Positions 33,881 through 42,823 are shown, numbered from the stretch's first letter. The stretch is 51,901 nucleotides of DNA from Deltaproteobacteria bacterium (GCA_028818755.1 JAPPNF010000072.1:2645-54545), one strand, 5' to 3'. The notes: generated by a model not told the origin, from the letters alone. Made by a program: numbers and translations.

Positions 33881-34852
33881 CTAGATACTAGGTGATGCCG
33901 GCGACTTTGTCAAGCACGCCTCGGCCGGGTTCTCGGACACGTCACGGCTCAACACCCGGCGGGCGTGGACGATATCCTCTTCGATCTGTTGCACGAGCCC
34001 TTCCACCGACGGAAACTTCCGTTCCTCCCGAAGCCGTTCCACGAACGATACCTGCAGCCGGCGGCCGTACAGGTCCTCGTCGAAGTCCAGTATGTAGGTC
34101 TCGATGGTTCTCGGACCCGAACCGAAGGTAGGGTTCACTCCGACGCTGGTGACGCTGTGCAACCGGCGCCCACCGGTCTCAACCCACGTGGCATAGATAC
34201 CGTTGGCCGGCACCACTTCGGTCCTGCTGCGTATATTCGCCGTAGGGAAGCCGAGTTCCCGGCCCCGTTGATGACCCTTGACGACGGACCCCGAAACGAA
34301 ATGGCAACGTCCGAGCTGCCGCCGTGCGACATCCACCCTGCCCTCTTCCAGCAACGCGCGGATCCGGCTGCTGCTGACGGCGTGATCCGAATCCGCCACG
34401 ACCTCGATGACCTCGACATCCATCCCCGCGGCAGGTCCCCAGGCCATGAGATCCTTGACCGTGCCGGCCCTGTTCTTGCCGAAGCGGAAGTCTTCTCCCA
34501 CCCACAGCCGCTCCACGCCGAGGCGGACCAGATACCGTTCCACGAAGTCGCGCGGCGACAACGCGCAAAAGCCCGGCGTGAATCGCTGAATCACGACGCA
34601 GTCGACGCCGGCGTGCCCCAGGAGCGCCAGCTTGTCCTTGCGCGCCAGGATCAGTCGCGGCGCGAATTGCGGCGCGAGGATCTTCGCCGGATGGGGTTCG
34701 AACGTCAGGACCACGGCGGATCCTCCATGCGACCGCGCATCTTCGATCACGCGGCGCAACAGGTCCTGGTGCCCCAGATGCACTCCGTCGAAGTTTCCGA
34801 TGGTCATGACGGAACGAACGAGGGGGCGCTTGACGTGCCGCAGAATCCGCAT
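33881..34852 (-). CDS. ribF: Bifunctional riboflavin kinase / FAD synthetase
   Basis: 323 aa. The N-terminal nucleotidyltransferase (residues ~14-180) shows TIGNFDGVHLGHQ and VVLTFEPHPAKIL, VGEDFRFGKNRAG and SSSRIRALLEEGRV; the C-terminal riboflavin kinase domain has GSVVKGHQRGRELGFPTANI, GIYATWV, GVNPTFG and ETYILDFDEDLYG. Makes FMN and FAD from riboflavin. The tail beyond residue ~305 is not conserved in style. It sits between cpoB and rho on the minus strand. Confidence 0.96.
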   Translation of the reverse strand: MRILRHVKRPLVRSVMTIGNFDGVHLGHQDLLRRVIEDARSHGGSAVVLTFEPHPAKILAPQFAPRLILARKDKLALLGHAGVDCVVIQRFTPGFCALSPRDFVERYLVRLGVERLWVGEDFRFGKNRAGTVKDLMAWGPAAGMDVEVIEVVADSDHAVSSSRIRALLEEGRVDVARRQLGRCHFVSGSVVKGHQRGRELGFPTANIRSRTEVVPANGIYATWVETGGRRLHSVTSVGVNPTFGSGPRTIETYILDFDEDLYGRRLQVSFVERLREERKFPSVEGLVQQIEEDIVHARRVLSRDVSENPAEACLTKSPASPSI

Positions 34853-34941
34853 CTTGTTCTTGGAAGCTGCCCGCGCGAGCTTGGCAGGAGCGGGGCAGGA
34901 ACCCGTCCTTCACTCTCGCGCAAGGATTCACGTGGTCGGGA

Positions 34942-35835
34942 TCAGGTATCCAGGGATCGAATCTTGTCTTGCGCCTTTTCGGCTTCCTTGGATTGCGGGA
35001 ACCGACTGATGACTTCCTGGAGAAAGAGCCGTGCATCGACACGATTCCCCAGCTCGGCAAACGAGTAGCCTATCTTGAGCCATGCCGCGGGGACCTTGTC
35101 GCTCTTGGGATAGTCCTTGCGTACCAGGTCGAATTCCACGATGGCCTGGTCGAAATTCTGGAGAGCATAATAACTTTCACCGATCCAGTACTGCGCATTG
35201 TCCGCCAGATTGCTGTCCGGATGCTTCTCAAGGAACTTCTTGAACTGTTCGATGGCGCCGCTGTAGTCGATGGCGCCGCGATCGTCCTTCTTGCGCAACC
35301 ATTTCCACGCGTCCTCGTAGTCACGCTGCGCTATCGCCGCCGCGTCCTGGGCCGCTGTCGGTTTGGCCACCGCCGTCTGGGTGGCGGCCGTCGCCGGTTC
35401 CCTGGCCGCGGTATCCGCGGGCGCCTCGCCGGTCTTCAAGACGGCGTCGCGCAGCAGCCGCAGCTCATCCTCCCGCACCTTGAGCAATTCCCGCTGGCTC
35501 TTCACCTCCGTTTCGAGGGCCGCCAGCCTGCCCTGAAGCTCCCGCATGTTTCCCGCGCCAACTCCCGGACCCGCTCCGCTCCTGATTTCCTCCACCGCTC
35601 CCTCGGCCGCGTTCAAACGGCTGCGCATGGAGTCGACCTCGGCGCGGGTATCCGCCAACTGCTTGCGAGTCTTGTCGAGCTCCTCCTTCAAACCGTTCAG
35701 CACGGCCCACTCGCGCTCCGTCAACGGCGCCCGGTCGTAGGGAACGGGCGCGGCGCGATATTCCACGGTGCAGCCCCAGGCTGAAACCAGCATGACGACG
35801 GCCGACATGGTCCAGGCAATGATTCGCATCGACAT
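34942..35835 (-). CDS. cpoB: Tol-Pal system protein CpoB/YbgF (lipoprotein variant)
   Basis: 297 aa. An N-terminal signal with a probable lipobox (VMLVSAWGC, Cys22) is followed by a coiled coil (residues ~45-145, LKEELDKTRKQLADTRAEVD), an Ala/Thr/Pro linker, and a C-terminal TPR domain (DYSGAIEQFKKFLEKHPDSN, ADNAQYWIGESYYAL, LKIGYSFAELGN). This order matches YbgF/CpoB, which coordinates Tol-Pal with peptidoglycan synthesis. Enteric CpoB is soluble, so the lipobox is notable. The start could be ATG 35835 or 35829; GGAGGG lies just upstream of both. Confidence 0.9.
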   Translation of the reverse strand: MSMRIIAWTMSAVVMLVSAWGCTVEYRAAPVPYDRAPLTEREWAVLNGLKEELDKTRKQLADTRAEVDSMRSRLNAAEGAVEEIRSGAGPGVGAGNMRELQGRLAALETEVKSQRELLKVREDELRLLRDAVLKTGEAPADTAAREPATAATQTAVAKPTAAQDAAAIAQRDYEDAWKWLRKKDDRGAIDYSGAIEQFKKFLEKHPDSNLADNAQYWIGESYYALQNFDQAIVEFDLVRKDYPKSDKVPAAWLKIGYSFAELGNRVDARLFLQEVISRFPQSKEAEKAQDKIRSLDT

Positions 35836-35878
35836 TAGCCCTCCCGCGAACGGGGAACCGGCGGGCGAATAGCTAACA

Positions 35879-35920
35879 GCCTGTACGGTACAGGCCGCGG
35901 GTAGCCTGTCCGAGCGAGCG
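35879..35920. repeat. Palindromic sequence between pal and cpoB
   Basis: GCCTGTAC-G-GTACAGGC (35879-35895) is a perfect 8-bp inverted repeat, followed by TAGCCTGTCCGAGCGAGCGG (35902-35921), a relative of the hairpin near tsaB (GCCTGTCCGAG). It ends 7 nt before the pal stop. Confidence 0.5.
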
Positions 35921-35927
35921 GAACTCT

Positions 35928-36515
35928 CTACGAGGACGGCTTTTGAGTCCGAACGACGAAATGCGCACGCCGGTTCTTGCCCCAACACTCCTCCGAGTTC
36001 ACTCCACAGACCGGGAGTTCCTCACCGTAACTGATGGTAGTAAGGCGATCCGGAGCATTTCCCAGCGTAACGAGATAGTCCTTGACCGCCTGAGCCCTTC
36101 GGGCACCCAAGGCAAGATTGTATTCGTTGGTGCCCCTGTTGTCCGCATGACCTTCGATCTCGATCGACACGCCAGGGTTCTGCTTGATCCAGTCGGAGTT
36201 GCGTTGCAGCACGTCGCGGGCCGCATCCCCCAGCTCGGAGCGGTCAAAGTCGAAGAGGACGTCCGCCAGCGCACCCTCTTCCGGAAGCGTGCCCTCCTGA
36301 TGGGCGGTGAGGCTGTCCGTGCCGGTAGTCTTGATTTCGCCCGGCTGGCCGGCGTCCTGCGACAGGGTGCCCTCCGTGATGTTGCCCTGGGCGGGACTGC
36401 CCGCCGTGGCCGACGGGTCCGTCGCCTGCTCGCCCGGCTCGGGCGGCGCCACGCACGAAACGAGCAACACGAGAGACAGGGAACAAGACAGCAGGACAAA
36501 CGCTTTTCTCATCAT
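35928..36515 (-). CDS. pal: Peptidoglycan-associated lipoprotein Pal
   Basis: 195 aa outer-membrane lipoprotein. The lipobox LLVSC places the lipidated Cys at residue 21. A low-complexity linker of about 55 residues leads to an OmpA-like domain with VLFDFDRSEL, IEIEGHADNRGTNEYNLALG and RRAQAVKDYLVTLG, which bind diaminopimelate in peptidoglycan. Ends with GKNRRAHFVVR. Located in the usual tolB-pal-cpoB order. Confidence 0.96.
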   Translation of the reverse strand: MMRKAFVLLSCSLSLVLLVSCVAPPEPGEQATDPSATAGSPAQGNITEGTLSQDAGQPGEIKTTGTDSLTAHQEGTLPEEGALADVLFDFDRSELGDAARDVLQRNSDWIKQNPGVSIEIEGHADNRGTNEYNLALGARRAQAVKDYLVTLGNAPDRLTTISYGEELPVCGVNSEECWGKNRRAHFVVRTQKPSS

Positions 36516-36602
36516 CCGTTTACTTTCTTACCTTCCCCAACGCTGGGTTGGAACGACTCGACAAGGATAGGTCAAAGGAACAAGGGTATGCCCGAATGGG
36601 GC

Positions 36603-37982
36603 TCACGGTAGCCGAGGTGACCACGACGGATGTGTATCATCTGCCGTGGAGCCTGTCAAACGTCGTTGGCTCTCGCCATCCCTGCGCATCGTATAGATTC
36701 GACGGGAACCGGTGCGGTCCGAGGTAAAGGCGATAAACCGGCCATCCGGCGACCACGACGGATCTTCGTCGTTATGGCGGTTGGCTGTGATCATGCGATG
36801 CTCGCTGCCGTCCGCGCGAATCGTGAATATGTTCATGACGCCGTTCGCCCTTCCCGTGAAGGCGATCAACTCGCCGGCGGGCGACCAATCGGGCGACTGG
36901 TTGTAGTTGCCCTTGAACGTCAGCCGCCGGATCTTCCCGGTGGCGAGCTCCACGATGTAGATCTGCGGGGATCCATGGCGGTCGGACACGAAGGCTACCC
37001 TTCGTCCGTCCGGCGACCAGGTGGGAGAGATATCGATGCTGGCGTTCCTCGTAAGCCGCTCCACGATGTGGCCATCGCGGTTCAACAGGTAGAGGTCCTG
37101 ATTGCCCTGCCGCTCCAACGGCGTGGCCAGATACCGCCCGTCCGGCGACCACCGGCCGCGCAGGCTCAAGCCGTTGCCGGTGGAGATCGGCGTCTCCCGG
37201 TTGGTGTCGAGGTCGAGTCCGAGCACCTGCGGCTTGCCCGTCTTGAAGGAGAGAAAGACGAGTCCCTTGCCGTCCGGGGTCCAGGACGGGAACAGATTGA
37301 TAGTGCGGTTGTTGGTGACCTTCTTCTTGTCGGTCCCGTCCAGATGCGAGACGTATATCTCCTTGAACCGGTCCCTGCCGGTGGACACATAGGCGATCCT
37401 GGTATCGAACGGGCCGCGGACGCCGGTGAGCCTCAGGATGATCTCGTCGACGAATCTGTGCGCCATGCGCCGCGCGTCGCGGAGGCTGCCCCTGTATGTC
37501 TTTCCCAGGATCGGCGCCTGACGGAATACGTCGTGCAGCCAGAATTCGAACCTCACCTGGTCGCCATCGATCCTGAAGCCGCCCTTGACGAGCCCTTCGG
37601 CTCCGATGGTCGCCCAGTCCCGATAGTCGAATTCGCCGAGCCGGATCCCGGTCCGTTGGGGATGCTCGATGTAGGCGGACCGGTCGATGATGCTGAACCA
37701 GCCGGACCGGTCCATGTCGTCCGCGATCACGTCGGCGATGCGCTCGGAAAGACGCTCGACGTCGTTGGGGATTCCAAGGTTCTTGAGCGGAGAAACCGCC
37801 ATGCGGTAACGCTCGGCGCCCGGACCGACGATCACACCTCTGATCTGTGCCTGAACCGTCGCCGGTAACAGCCAGCAAAGCATCATTCCGGTGACGATCC
37901 ACGCGGTCGCTCGACGCCGGCCGTTGCCGGAAGCCGCTCCGCCCGCACGCTGCCGCGGTGACGGTATGTTCCGTCCTCCCAT
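36603..37982 (-). CDS. tolB: Tol-Pal translocation protein TolB
   Basis: 459 aa periplasmic protein. A long basic N-terminus precedes a signal segment (TAWIVTGMMLCWLLPATVQA). The N-terminal alpha/beta domain covers residues ~35-175, followed by a six-bladed propeller whose blades show SWTPDGKGLVFLSF, GRWSPDGRYLATPL, PTWSPDGRRVAFVSDRHGSP, PDWSPAGELIAFTGR and PSWSPDGRFIAFTSDRTGS. Interacts with Pal and TolA. Start taken at ATG 37982 (AAGGGGA upstream); an in-frame GTG at 38006 is possible. Confidence 0.95.
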   Translation of the reverse strand: MGGRNIPSPRQRAGGAASGNGRRRATAWIVTGMMLCWLLPATVQAQIRGVIVGPGAERYRMAVSPLKNLGIPNDVERLSERIADVIADDMDRSGWFSIIDRSAYIEHPQRTGIRLGEFDYRDWATIGAEGLVKGGFRIDGDQVRFEFWLHDVFRQAPILGKTYRGSLRDARRMAHRFVDEIILRLTGVRGPFDTRIAYVSTGRDRFKEIYVSHLDGTDKKKVTNNRTINLFPSWTPDGKGLVFLSFKTGKPQVLGLDLDTNRETPISTGNGLSLRGRWSPDGRYLATPLERQGNQDLYLLNRDGHIVERLTRNASIDISPTWSPDGRRVAFVSDRHGSPQIYIVELATGKIRRLTFKGNYNQSPDWSPAGELIAFTGRANGVMNIFTIRADGSEHRMITANRHNDEDPSWSPDGRFIAFTSDRTGSRRIYTMRRDGESQRRLTGSTADDTHPSWSPRLP

Positions 37983-38048
37983 GGTCCAAGAATCCCCTTC
38001 GCTCACGTCGAGTACCCCGTGGCTATGCGCCGCTAATGTCCCGTCCGA

Positions 38049-39143
38049 CTAGCCATCCGCGGAATCGGGCCGGAAGGTCAGCTCGACCTCCGCGAACTCT
38101 CGCGCGTAACGGGCCGGAGGCCGCGACAACGGGCTCGCCCGCCGCACGGCCCGGACCACCGATTCGTCGTAGGAGCGATCCCCCGAGGTCTTCAGCAACT
38201 TGAGCCCGAAAATCGTCCCATCGACGTTCACACCAAACCCCACGGTCACCTCGAGGTCCGTGCGCTTGCCGATCCACGTCCACCGCTCCTTGATCCGGTC
38301 GAGCATGTCGTTGCGGTAGATTACGAACTCCATTGCCCTGACGATGCCGCCGCCCCTGCCCAGGCCGCCGCCCGCAGTTCCGGAACCGGCCGCATTCTGT
38401 TTGGCCCGGGCCTCACGCTGCAACCGGGCCCGCTCCTTGGCCGTGGCCAAGGCGTCACCTATTCGCCTTTCCTTCAGTCTTCGGACCAGTTGCGGGTCCT
38501 TGCCCGCCTTACGCTTCGGTTTCGGCGCCTTGGAGGTCTTCTTGACGAGTTTCTTGGGACTCTTGCGGGCGGGCTTCTTTCGCTTGACGACCTTCTTGGG
38601 CTTGACGGGTTTCTTCCGCTTGACAACTTTCTTCTTCGGCTTGGCCGGCTTCTTCCGCTCGACAACCTTTTGCTTCGGCTTCTCGGGCGGCTTCTTCACC
38701 TGCTCCTTCGCCTTTGGCGGCGGGGGGATCTTCTTGGGAGCCTCGACGGTCTTGGGCGGTTCCGGGACGGCCGGTTCGACGGCGACCTCGTCCAGCGGGT
38801 CTTCGTCGAGCGGAGGGAGCGGCGCCGGCGGGGCCGGTTTCGCCTCTTGCCGCTTGGGGCTTGGGGGTTCGGGCCGAGGCGCCGGCATGCTTCCCGCCAC
38901 CAGATCCACCGTGTACACGGGAATGGGAAGCTCCCGGCGCGCGGTGCTCGCCGGCACCACCAGCAGCGTCAGAATGAGCACCAGGTGGAGAGCGCCGGAG
39001 AAACAGACCCACCATCTCAGCCGATTGGCGCCCGATCCCCCGAACCCGCGCCAAGGGCCCCCCTTGCCGGGAAGGACGTCTCGCAAAGTTCGAAATAGGT
39101 CTCGCAGCATGGGCTGTCCGAGTCTCCCGGGAACACCCTTCAC
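38049..39143 (-). CDS. tolA: TolA/TonB-type energy-transducing protein with Lys-rich repeats
   Basis: 364 aa. One transmembrane helix (residues ~45-63, WVCFSGALHLVLILTLLVV), a Pro-rich linker, then about 70 residues of strongly basic repeats (residues ~144-214) built from KPKKVVKRKKP-like units, and a C-terminal TonB/TolA domain (residues ~270-364, VGFGVNVDGTIFGLKLLKTS, SYDESVVRAVRRASPL). Position after tolR identifies it as TolA. The start GTG at 39143 overlaps the tolR stop (GTGA); ATG 39110 is the alternative. Classical TolA has an Ala-rich helical domain II; here it is a Pro/Lys-rich, likely extended rod. Confidence 0.9.
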   Translation of the reverse strand: MKGVPGRLGQPMLRDLFRTLRDVLPGKGGPWRGFGGSGANRLRWWVCFSGALHLVLILTLLVVPASTARRELPIPVYTVDLVAGSMPAPRPEPPSPKRQEAKPAPPAPLPPLDEDPLDEVAVEPAVPEPPKTVEAPKKIPPPPKAKEQVKKPPEKPKQKVVERKKPAKPKKKVVKRKKPVKPKKVVKRKKPARKSPKKLVKKTSKAPKPKRKAGKDPQLVRRLKERRIGDALATAKERARLQREARAKQNAAGSGTAGGGLGRGGGIVRAMEFVIYRNDMLDRIKERWTWIGKRTDLEVTVGFGVNVDGTIFGLKLLKTSGDRSYDESVVRAVRRASPLSRPPARYAREFAEVELTFRPDSADG

Positions 39144-39559
39144 TGATCCGGCAAGGGCTCCGCCATCATGCCGAGCTTTTCGATGCCGGCCCCCTTGATC
39201 TCGCTGATGGTGGCGACCACCACCCCGTAACGGACGTCGCGGTCCGCCCTCAGGTAGACAGGCTTGTCGGGATCCAGTCTCCGGTTGGCGCGCAGCTTCG
39301 ATCCGAGCTCGGCCGGGGTCATCTCGTTGTCGTTCAGATAGACGCTGCCATCCGCCTTGACGGTGACGATCAGGGGCGACGCCTCGCCGACCACGGGGCT
39401 CGCCTTGGCTTGCGGCAGGTTGACCTCGACGCCCTGCTGAATGATCGGCGCGGTCACCATGAAGATAACCAGCAACACCAGCATCACGTCCACGAAAGGC
39501 GTGACGTTGATGTTGGACAACGGCAACTTGTCCTGCCCCTGGCTGACCTCAGCCGCCAT
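39140..39559 (-). CDS. tolR: TolR / ExbD-type biopolymer transport protein
   Basis: 139 aa. A single N-terminal transmembrane helix contains the proton-channel aspartate in NINVTPFVDVMLVLLVIFMV. The periplasmic domain (VEVNLPQAKASPVVGEAS, VYLRADRDVRYGVVVATISE) is typical TolR. It lies 37 nt after tolQ, and its stop overlaps the TolA start. Forms the proton-driven motor with TolQ that energises TolA. Confidence 0.96.
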   Translation of the reverse strand: MAAEVSQGQDKLPLSNINVTPFVDVMLVLLVIFMVTAPIIQQGVEVNLPQAKASPVVGEASPLIVTVKADGSVYLNDNEMTPAELGSKLRANRRLDPDKPVYLRADRDVRYGVVVATISEIKGAGIEKLGMMAEPLPDQ

Positions 39560-39596
39560 CGTTCAGCCCTCTCGGTAGGTTACAGGCACCCGCCCA

Positions 39597-40289
39597 TTAC
39601 TTCTTCGTGAAGTGACGCTCCGCAATGTTGAGAAACTCCTGAGTGAAATTCTCCATGTCCGTGGTCAGCACCCGGATCTCCTGAAGGAAGTGGTTGTAGG
39701 CGATCAACGCGGGGATCGCCGCCACCAGCCCTGCCGCGGTGGCGATGAGCGCCTCGGCGATTCCCGGCGCCACCGCCTGGATCGTCGACGACCGGGTGAC
39801 GCTGAGCCCGCGGAACGCGTTCATGATGCCCCACACCGTGCCGAAGAGGCCGATGAACGGCGTCGAGCCGGAAGTCGTCGCCAGGAAGGTCAGCGTCTGT
39901 TCCAGCTTCGTCAGCTCCACGTTGGCGGCGCGCTTCATGGCCCGAGCCACGTTGTCCACCCCGCTCAGGTCGGTGGTGAGCCCCTCCTGCTCCACGACGT
40001 TTCGGCGCGAGACCCGGAGCAGTTCCTCGTACCCGGCGACGAAGACATGCGCCACCGGGCTGGCTTCCAGTTCCTGGCTGGCTTCGTGTATCGAGGCCAG
40101 GTTGCGGCTCTCCCAGAAGATCTCGATGAAGCGGGCCGACTGGACCTTCGCCTCGCGTACGTGCCTGTACTTGAAGAGGATGACGCCCCAACTCACCACC
40201 GAGAAGAGGATCAGCAGGTACAGCACCAATTGGACAACCGGACCTGCTCCCAAGACCAAGTCGAGGATGCCTTGTTGCTGCATACCCAT
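39597..40289 (-). CDS. tolQ: TolQ / MotA-TolQ-ExbB proton channel protein
   Basis: 230 aa with three membrane helices: VVQLVLYLLILFSVVSWGVI at the N-terminus, and a C-terminal pair around FLATTSGSTPFIGLFGTVWG and APGIAEALIATAAGLVAAIP, which carry the conserved Pro/Gly/Thr channel residues. First gene of the tolQRAB-pal-cpoB operon, behind a strong promoter at 40356-40384. The start may be MGMQQQG or the internal ATG six bases on. Confidence 0.96.
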   Translation of the reverse strand: MGMQQQGILDLVLGAGPVVQLVLYLLILFSVVSWGVILFKYRHVREAKVQSARFIEIFWESRNLASIHEASQELEASPVAHVFVAGYEELLRVSRRNVVEQEGLTTDLSGVDNVARAMKRAANVELTKLEQTLTFLATTSGSTPFIGLFGTVWGIMNAFRGLSVTRSSTIQAVAPGIAEALIATAAGLVAAIPALIAYNHFLQEIRVLTTDMENFTQEFLNIAERHFTKK

Positions 40290-40355
40290 GTTAGTCGGGC
40301 TGAACCACTAGCTGGTAGATCGAGAAGTACGGCATCAAACCCCTGCCATCTTGAG

Positions 40356-40384
40356 ATTTTATTTTAATCGCAGTACCTAGTCAA
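40356..40384 (-). promoter_or_regulatory. Sigma-70-like promoter for the tol-pal operon
   Basis: Minus strand: TTGACT (40379-40384), 17-bp spacer, TAAAAT (40356-40361), 66 bp before tolQ. It is set in an AT-rich patch of the tolQ-pgk divergent gap. Best promoter match in the window. Confidence 0.72.
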
Positions 40385-40405
40385 TTGGCCTCGCCCGACG
40401 AACTC

Positions 40406-41581
40406 ATGCTCCGCAACGTTTCAGAGCTGCCCCTGGAGGGCAAAACCGTCTTCCTGCGGGCGGACTTCAACGTGCCTCTGGACGGCGGAGTCATCACCGA
40501 GGCGCATCGCATCGACAGCGCGCTTCCGACGATCCGCTTCCTGCTCGAAAAGGCTGCCGGGCTCGTCATCGCGTCCCATCTGGGCCGGCCCGGCGGGAGT
40601 TCCGACTCCCGGTGGAGCCTCGCGCCCGTGCGCCATCACCTCGAGCGCAGCCTGTCCCTCGGGGTGCAACTGGCTCCCGACTGCATCGGCCCGGAGGTCC
40701 GGCGGCTGGTGAAGGGACTGGAGCCGGGGAAGGTCGTACTGCTGGAGAACCTCCGGTTCCACCCGGGCGAAGAGGCCAACGACCCGGCGTTCGCGCGATC
40801 GCTTGCGGACCTGGCGGACGTCTACGTGAGCGAGGCCTTCGGCGCCGCGCACCGCGCCCACGCGTCGACCGAAGGCATGGTAGGCCACTTCCGGCAAAAG
40901 GGGGCGGGGTTCCTGTTCCGCGAGGAGGTCGAATACCTGTCCCGTGTCCTGAGCGCGCCGGAGCGGCCCGTGGCCGCCATTCTGGGAGGCGCCAAGGTTT
41001 CCGACAAGATCGGCATCCTCAAGAACCTGGTTCCGCGGATGGACGTCGTCATGGTGGGCGGCGCCATGGCGTACACTTTCCTGAAAGCCCGCGGCGTAGC
41101 CGTCGGACGGTCCCTGCTGGAAAGGGACTCCCTTGGCCTCGCCGGGGACATCATGAACGAGGCGGAGCGATCCGGAGTCCCGCTGGTCCTGCCGGTGGAT
41201 CACGTGGTCGCCGGGGACACGGACGCCGGCGCCCATGACGTGACCCCCGACGCAAGCATCCCCGAAGACCGCATGGGGCTCGATATCGGCCCGAAGACCG
41301 CCGCCCTTTTCGCGGACAAACTGAACGGCGCGGCCATGGCGCTATGGAACGGCCCCCTCGGGCTCTTCGAACGGGAACCGTTCCATCACGGAACCGTTTC
41401 GGTGGCCCGGGCGCTGGCGGCTTCGGGCGCCACCACGGTCATCGCCGGCGGAGACACGGTGGCGGCCGTGCGGCTTGCCGGAGCCGCCGACGCCATGACC
41501 CACCTGTCCACCGGAGGCGGAGCCGCGCTGGAGTTTCTCGAAGGCAAGACGCTTCCCGGCGTCCGGGCCCTGATGGTCTAG
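40406..41581 (+). CDS. pgk: Phosphoglycerate kinase
   Basis: 391 aa. Glycolytic ATP-forming enzyme. FLRADFNVPLDGG, the SHLGRPGG loop, LLENLRFHPGEE, AILGGAKVSDKIG, the nucleotide site WNGPLGLFE (usually WNGPMGVFE) and the final GGDTVAAV are all visible. I choose ATG 40406 because it gives the usual MLRNVSELPLEGK beginning; an in-frame TTG at 40385 would add seven residues. It diverges from the tol operon and is followed after 5 nt by tpiA. The customary upstream gap gene is absent here. Confidence 0.95.
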   Translation: MLRNVSELPLEGKTVFLRADFNVPLDGGVITEAHRIDSALPTIRFLLEKAAGLVIASHLGRPGGSSDSRWSLAPVRHHLERSLSLGVQLAPDCIGPEVRRLVKGLEPGKVVLLENLRFHPGEEANDPAFARSLADLADVYVSEAFGAAHRAHASTEGMVGHFRQKGAGFLFREEVEYLSRVLSAPERPVAAILGGAKVSDKIGILKNLVPRMDVVMVGGAMAYTFLKARGVAVGRSLLERDSLGLAGDIMNEAERSGVPLVLPVDHVVAGDTDAGAHDVTPDASIPEDRMGLDIGPKTAALFADKLNGAAMALWNGPLGLFEREPFHHGTVSVARALAASGATTVIAGGDTVAAVRLAGAADAMTHLSTGGGAALEFLEGKTLPGVRALMV

Positions 41582-41586
41582 CGACC

Positions 41587-42357
41587 ATGGCAAAGCGCAC
41601 GGTCATAGCCAACTGGAAGATGCATGGGAGCCGCGCCGAGGCCCGCGCCCTGGCGCGCGGCGTCCGGCGCCTCCTGAACAACCGTTTCGCCGCCGTCGAG
41701 GTGGTGCTGGCGCCGCCGTTGACCTCGCTGGAGGTCGTGCGGCAGGCCGTAGAGGGGAGCCGCCTGCTCCTCTGCGCCCAGAACCTCCACTGGCAGCCTC
41801 AAGGCGCGTTCACCGGCGAGGTGGGAGCGGACATGCTGCGGGACGCGGGTTGCAGCCATGTGATCGTGGGCCATTCCGAGCGCCGCCGGCTCTTCGGCGA
41901 AACCAATGCCGAGTCCGGACGCAAGGTCGCCGCCGCCCTCGACGCCTCCCTCAAGCCGGTTCTCTGTATCGGCGAGACCTTGGAGCAGCGCGGCGGCGGA
42001 CGCACGTGGCGGACCCTCTCCGCGCAACTGTCGGGCGCATTGAAGAGCGTGCCGAAAAGTGTTAGTGGTTCTCTGGCGGTGGCTTACGAGCCGGTCTGGG
42101 CCATCGGCACGGGAAAAAACGCGACCCCGACGCAGGTGATGGAAGCCCACGGCTGGATCCGGCGGGCGCTCAAACGAAGGTTCGGACCCTCCGAGGCGGC
42201 GCGCATCCCCATCCTCTACGGTGGCAGCGTGAATCCCGCGAACGCGCCCGATCTGGCTCGTGTCCCGGAAGTCGATGGAACGCTCGTGGGGGGCGCAAGC
42301 CTGGAGCATCGAAGCTTCGCGGCTATCGTAGGCGCGTTCTCCGAACGGGAAGGCTAA
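41587..42357 (+). CDS. tpiA: Triose-phosphate isomerase
   Basis: 256 aa TIM barrel. IANWKMHG (catalytic Lys), VIVGHSERRRLFGE (catalytic His), AYEPVWAIGTGK (catalytic Glu and flexible loop) and ILYGGSVNPAN (phosphate site) are intact. Interconverts DHAP and glyceraldehyde-3-phosphate. Starts 5 nt after the pgk stop and is followed by secG after 14 nt, the common pgk-tpiA-secG order. Confidence 0.97.
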   Translation: MAKRTVIANWKMHGSRAEARALARGVRRLLNNRFAAVEVVLAPPLTSLEVVRQAVEGSRLLLCAQNLHWQPQGAFTGEVGADMLRDAGCSHVIVGHSERRRLFGETNAESGRKVAAALDASLKPVLCIGETLEQRGGGRTWRTLSAQLSGALKSVPKSVSGSLAVAYEPVWAIGTGKNATPTQVMEAHGWIRRALKRRFGPSEAARIPILYGGSVNPANAPDLARVPEVDGTLVGGASLEHRSFAAIVGAFSEREG

Positions 42358-42371
42358 CGGACAGCAGGCGC

Positions 42372-42701
42372 ATGATCATCCTGGTGACAACGGTTCACAT
42401 CCTGGTTTCCCTCGGCCTCATCGTCGTGGTGCTGCTGCAAACCGGCAAGGGCACCGACATGGGCGCCGCCTTCGGCGGGGGCTCGAGCACGACCGTGTTC
42501 GGCAGCAGCGGAGCGGGCAACTTCCTGACCCGCCTGACCACTGGAATGGCCGTCGTGTTCATGCTGACCTGCCTGACCCTGGGCTACTTCACCGAGCGGG
42601 GACCGGTTACGAGTATCTTCGACACGGTGACGCCGAGCGCCCAGACCGGTGACGCGCCGGCAGCGCAGAGTCCGGAGAAGCCGGCGCCGGCTTCTCCCTG
42701 A
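42372..42701 (+). CDS. secG: Preprotein translocase subunit SecG
   Basis: 109 aa. Two transmembrane helices (VTTVHILVSLGLIVVVLLQT and LTTGMAVVFMLTCLTLGYF) flank the conserved GKGTDMGAAFGGGSSTTVFG loop of SecG. A short Ala/Pro/Ser-rich tail ends the protein. Part of the SecYEG export channel. Lies between tpiA and a tRNA-Leu gene, an arrangement seen in many proteobacteria. Confidence 0.95.
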   Translation: MIILVTTVHILVSLGLIVVVLLQTGKGTDMGAAFGGGSSTTVFGSSGAGNFLTRLTTGMAVVFMLTCLTLGYFTERGPVTSIFDTVTPSAQTGDAPAAQSPEKPAPASP

Positions 42702-42720
42702 AGCACACTCACCCTGACGT

Positions 42721-42807
42721 GCGAGGATGGCGGAATAGGCAGACGCGCTAGCTTGAGGGGCTAGTGCCAGCAATGGCGTGGGGGTTCAAGTCCCCCTCCT
42801 CGCACCA
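42721..42807 (+). tRNA. tRNA-Leu (anticodon GAG)
   Basis: 87 nt with encoded CCA. The acceptor GCGAGGA pairs with TCCTCGC; the anticodon stem CTAGC/GCTAG encloses the loop TTGAGGG with anticodon GAG (reads CUC/CUU); the long variable arm (TGCCAGCAATGGCGT) is typical of a class II leucine tRNA; the T arm is GGGGGTTCAAGTCCCCC. Lies 19 nt after secG. Confidence 0.96.
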
Positions 42808-42823
42808 CAATCCTCCCAAGCCC

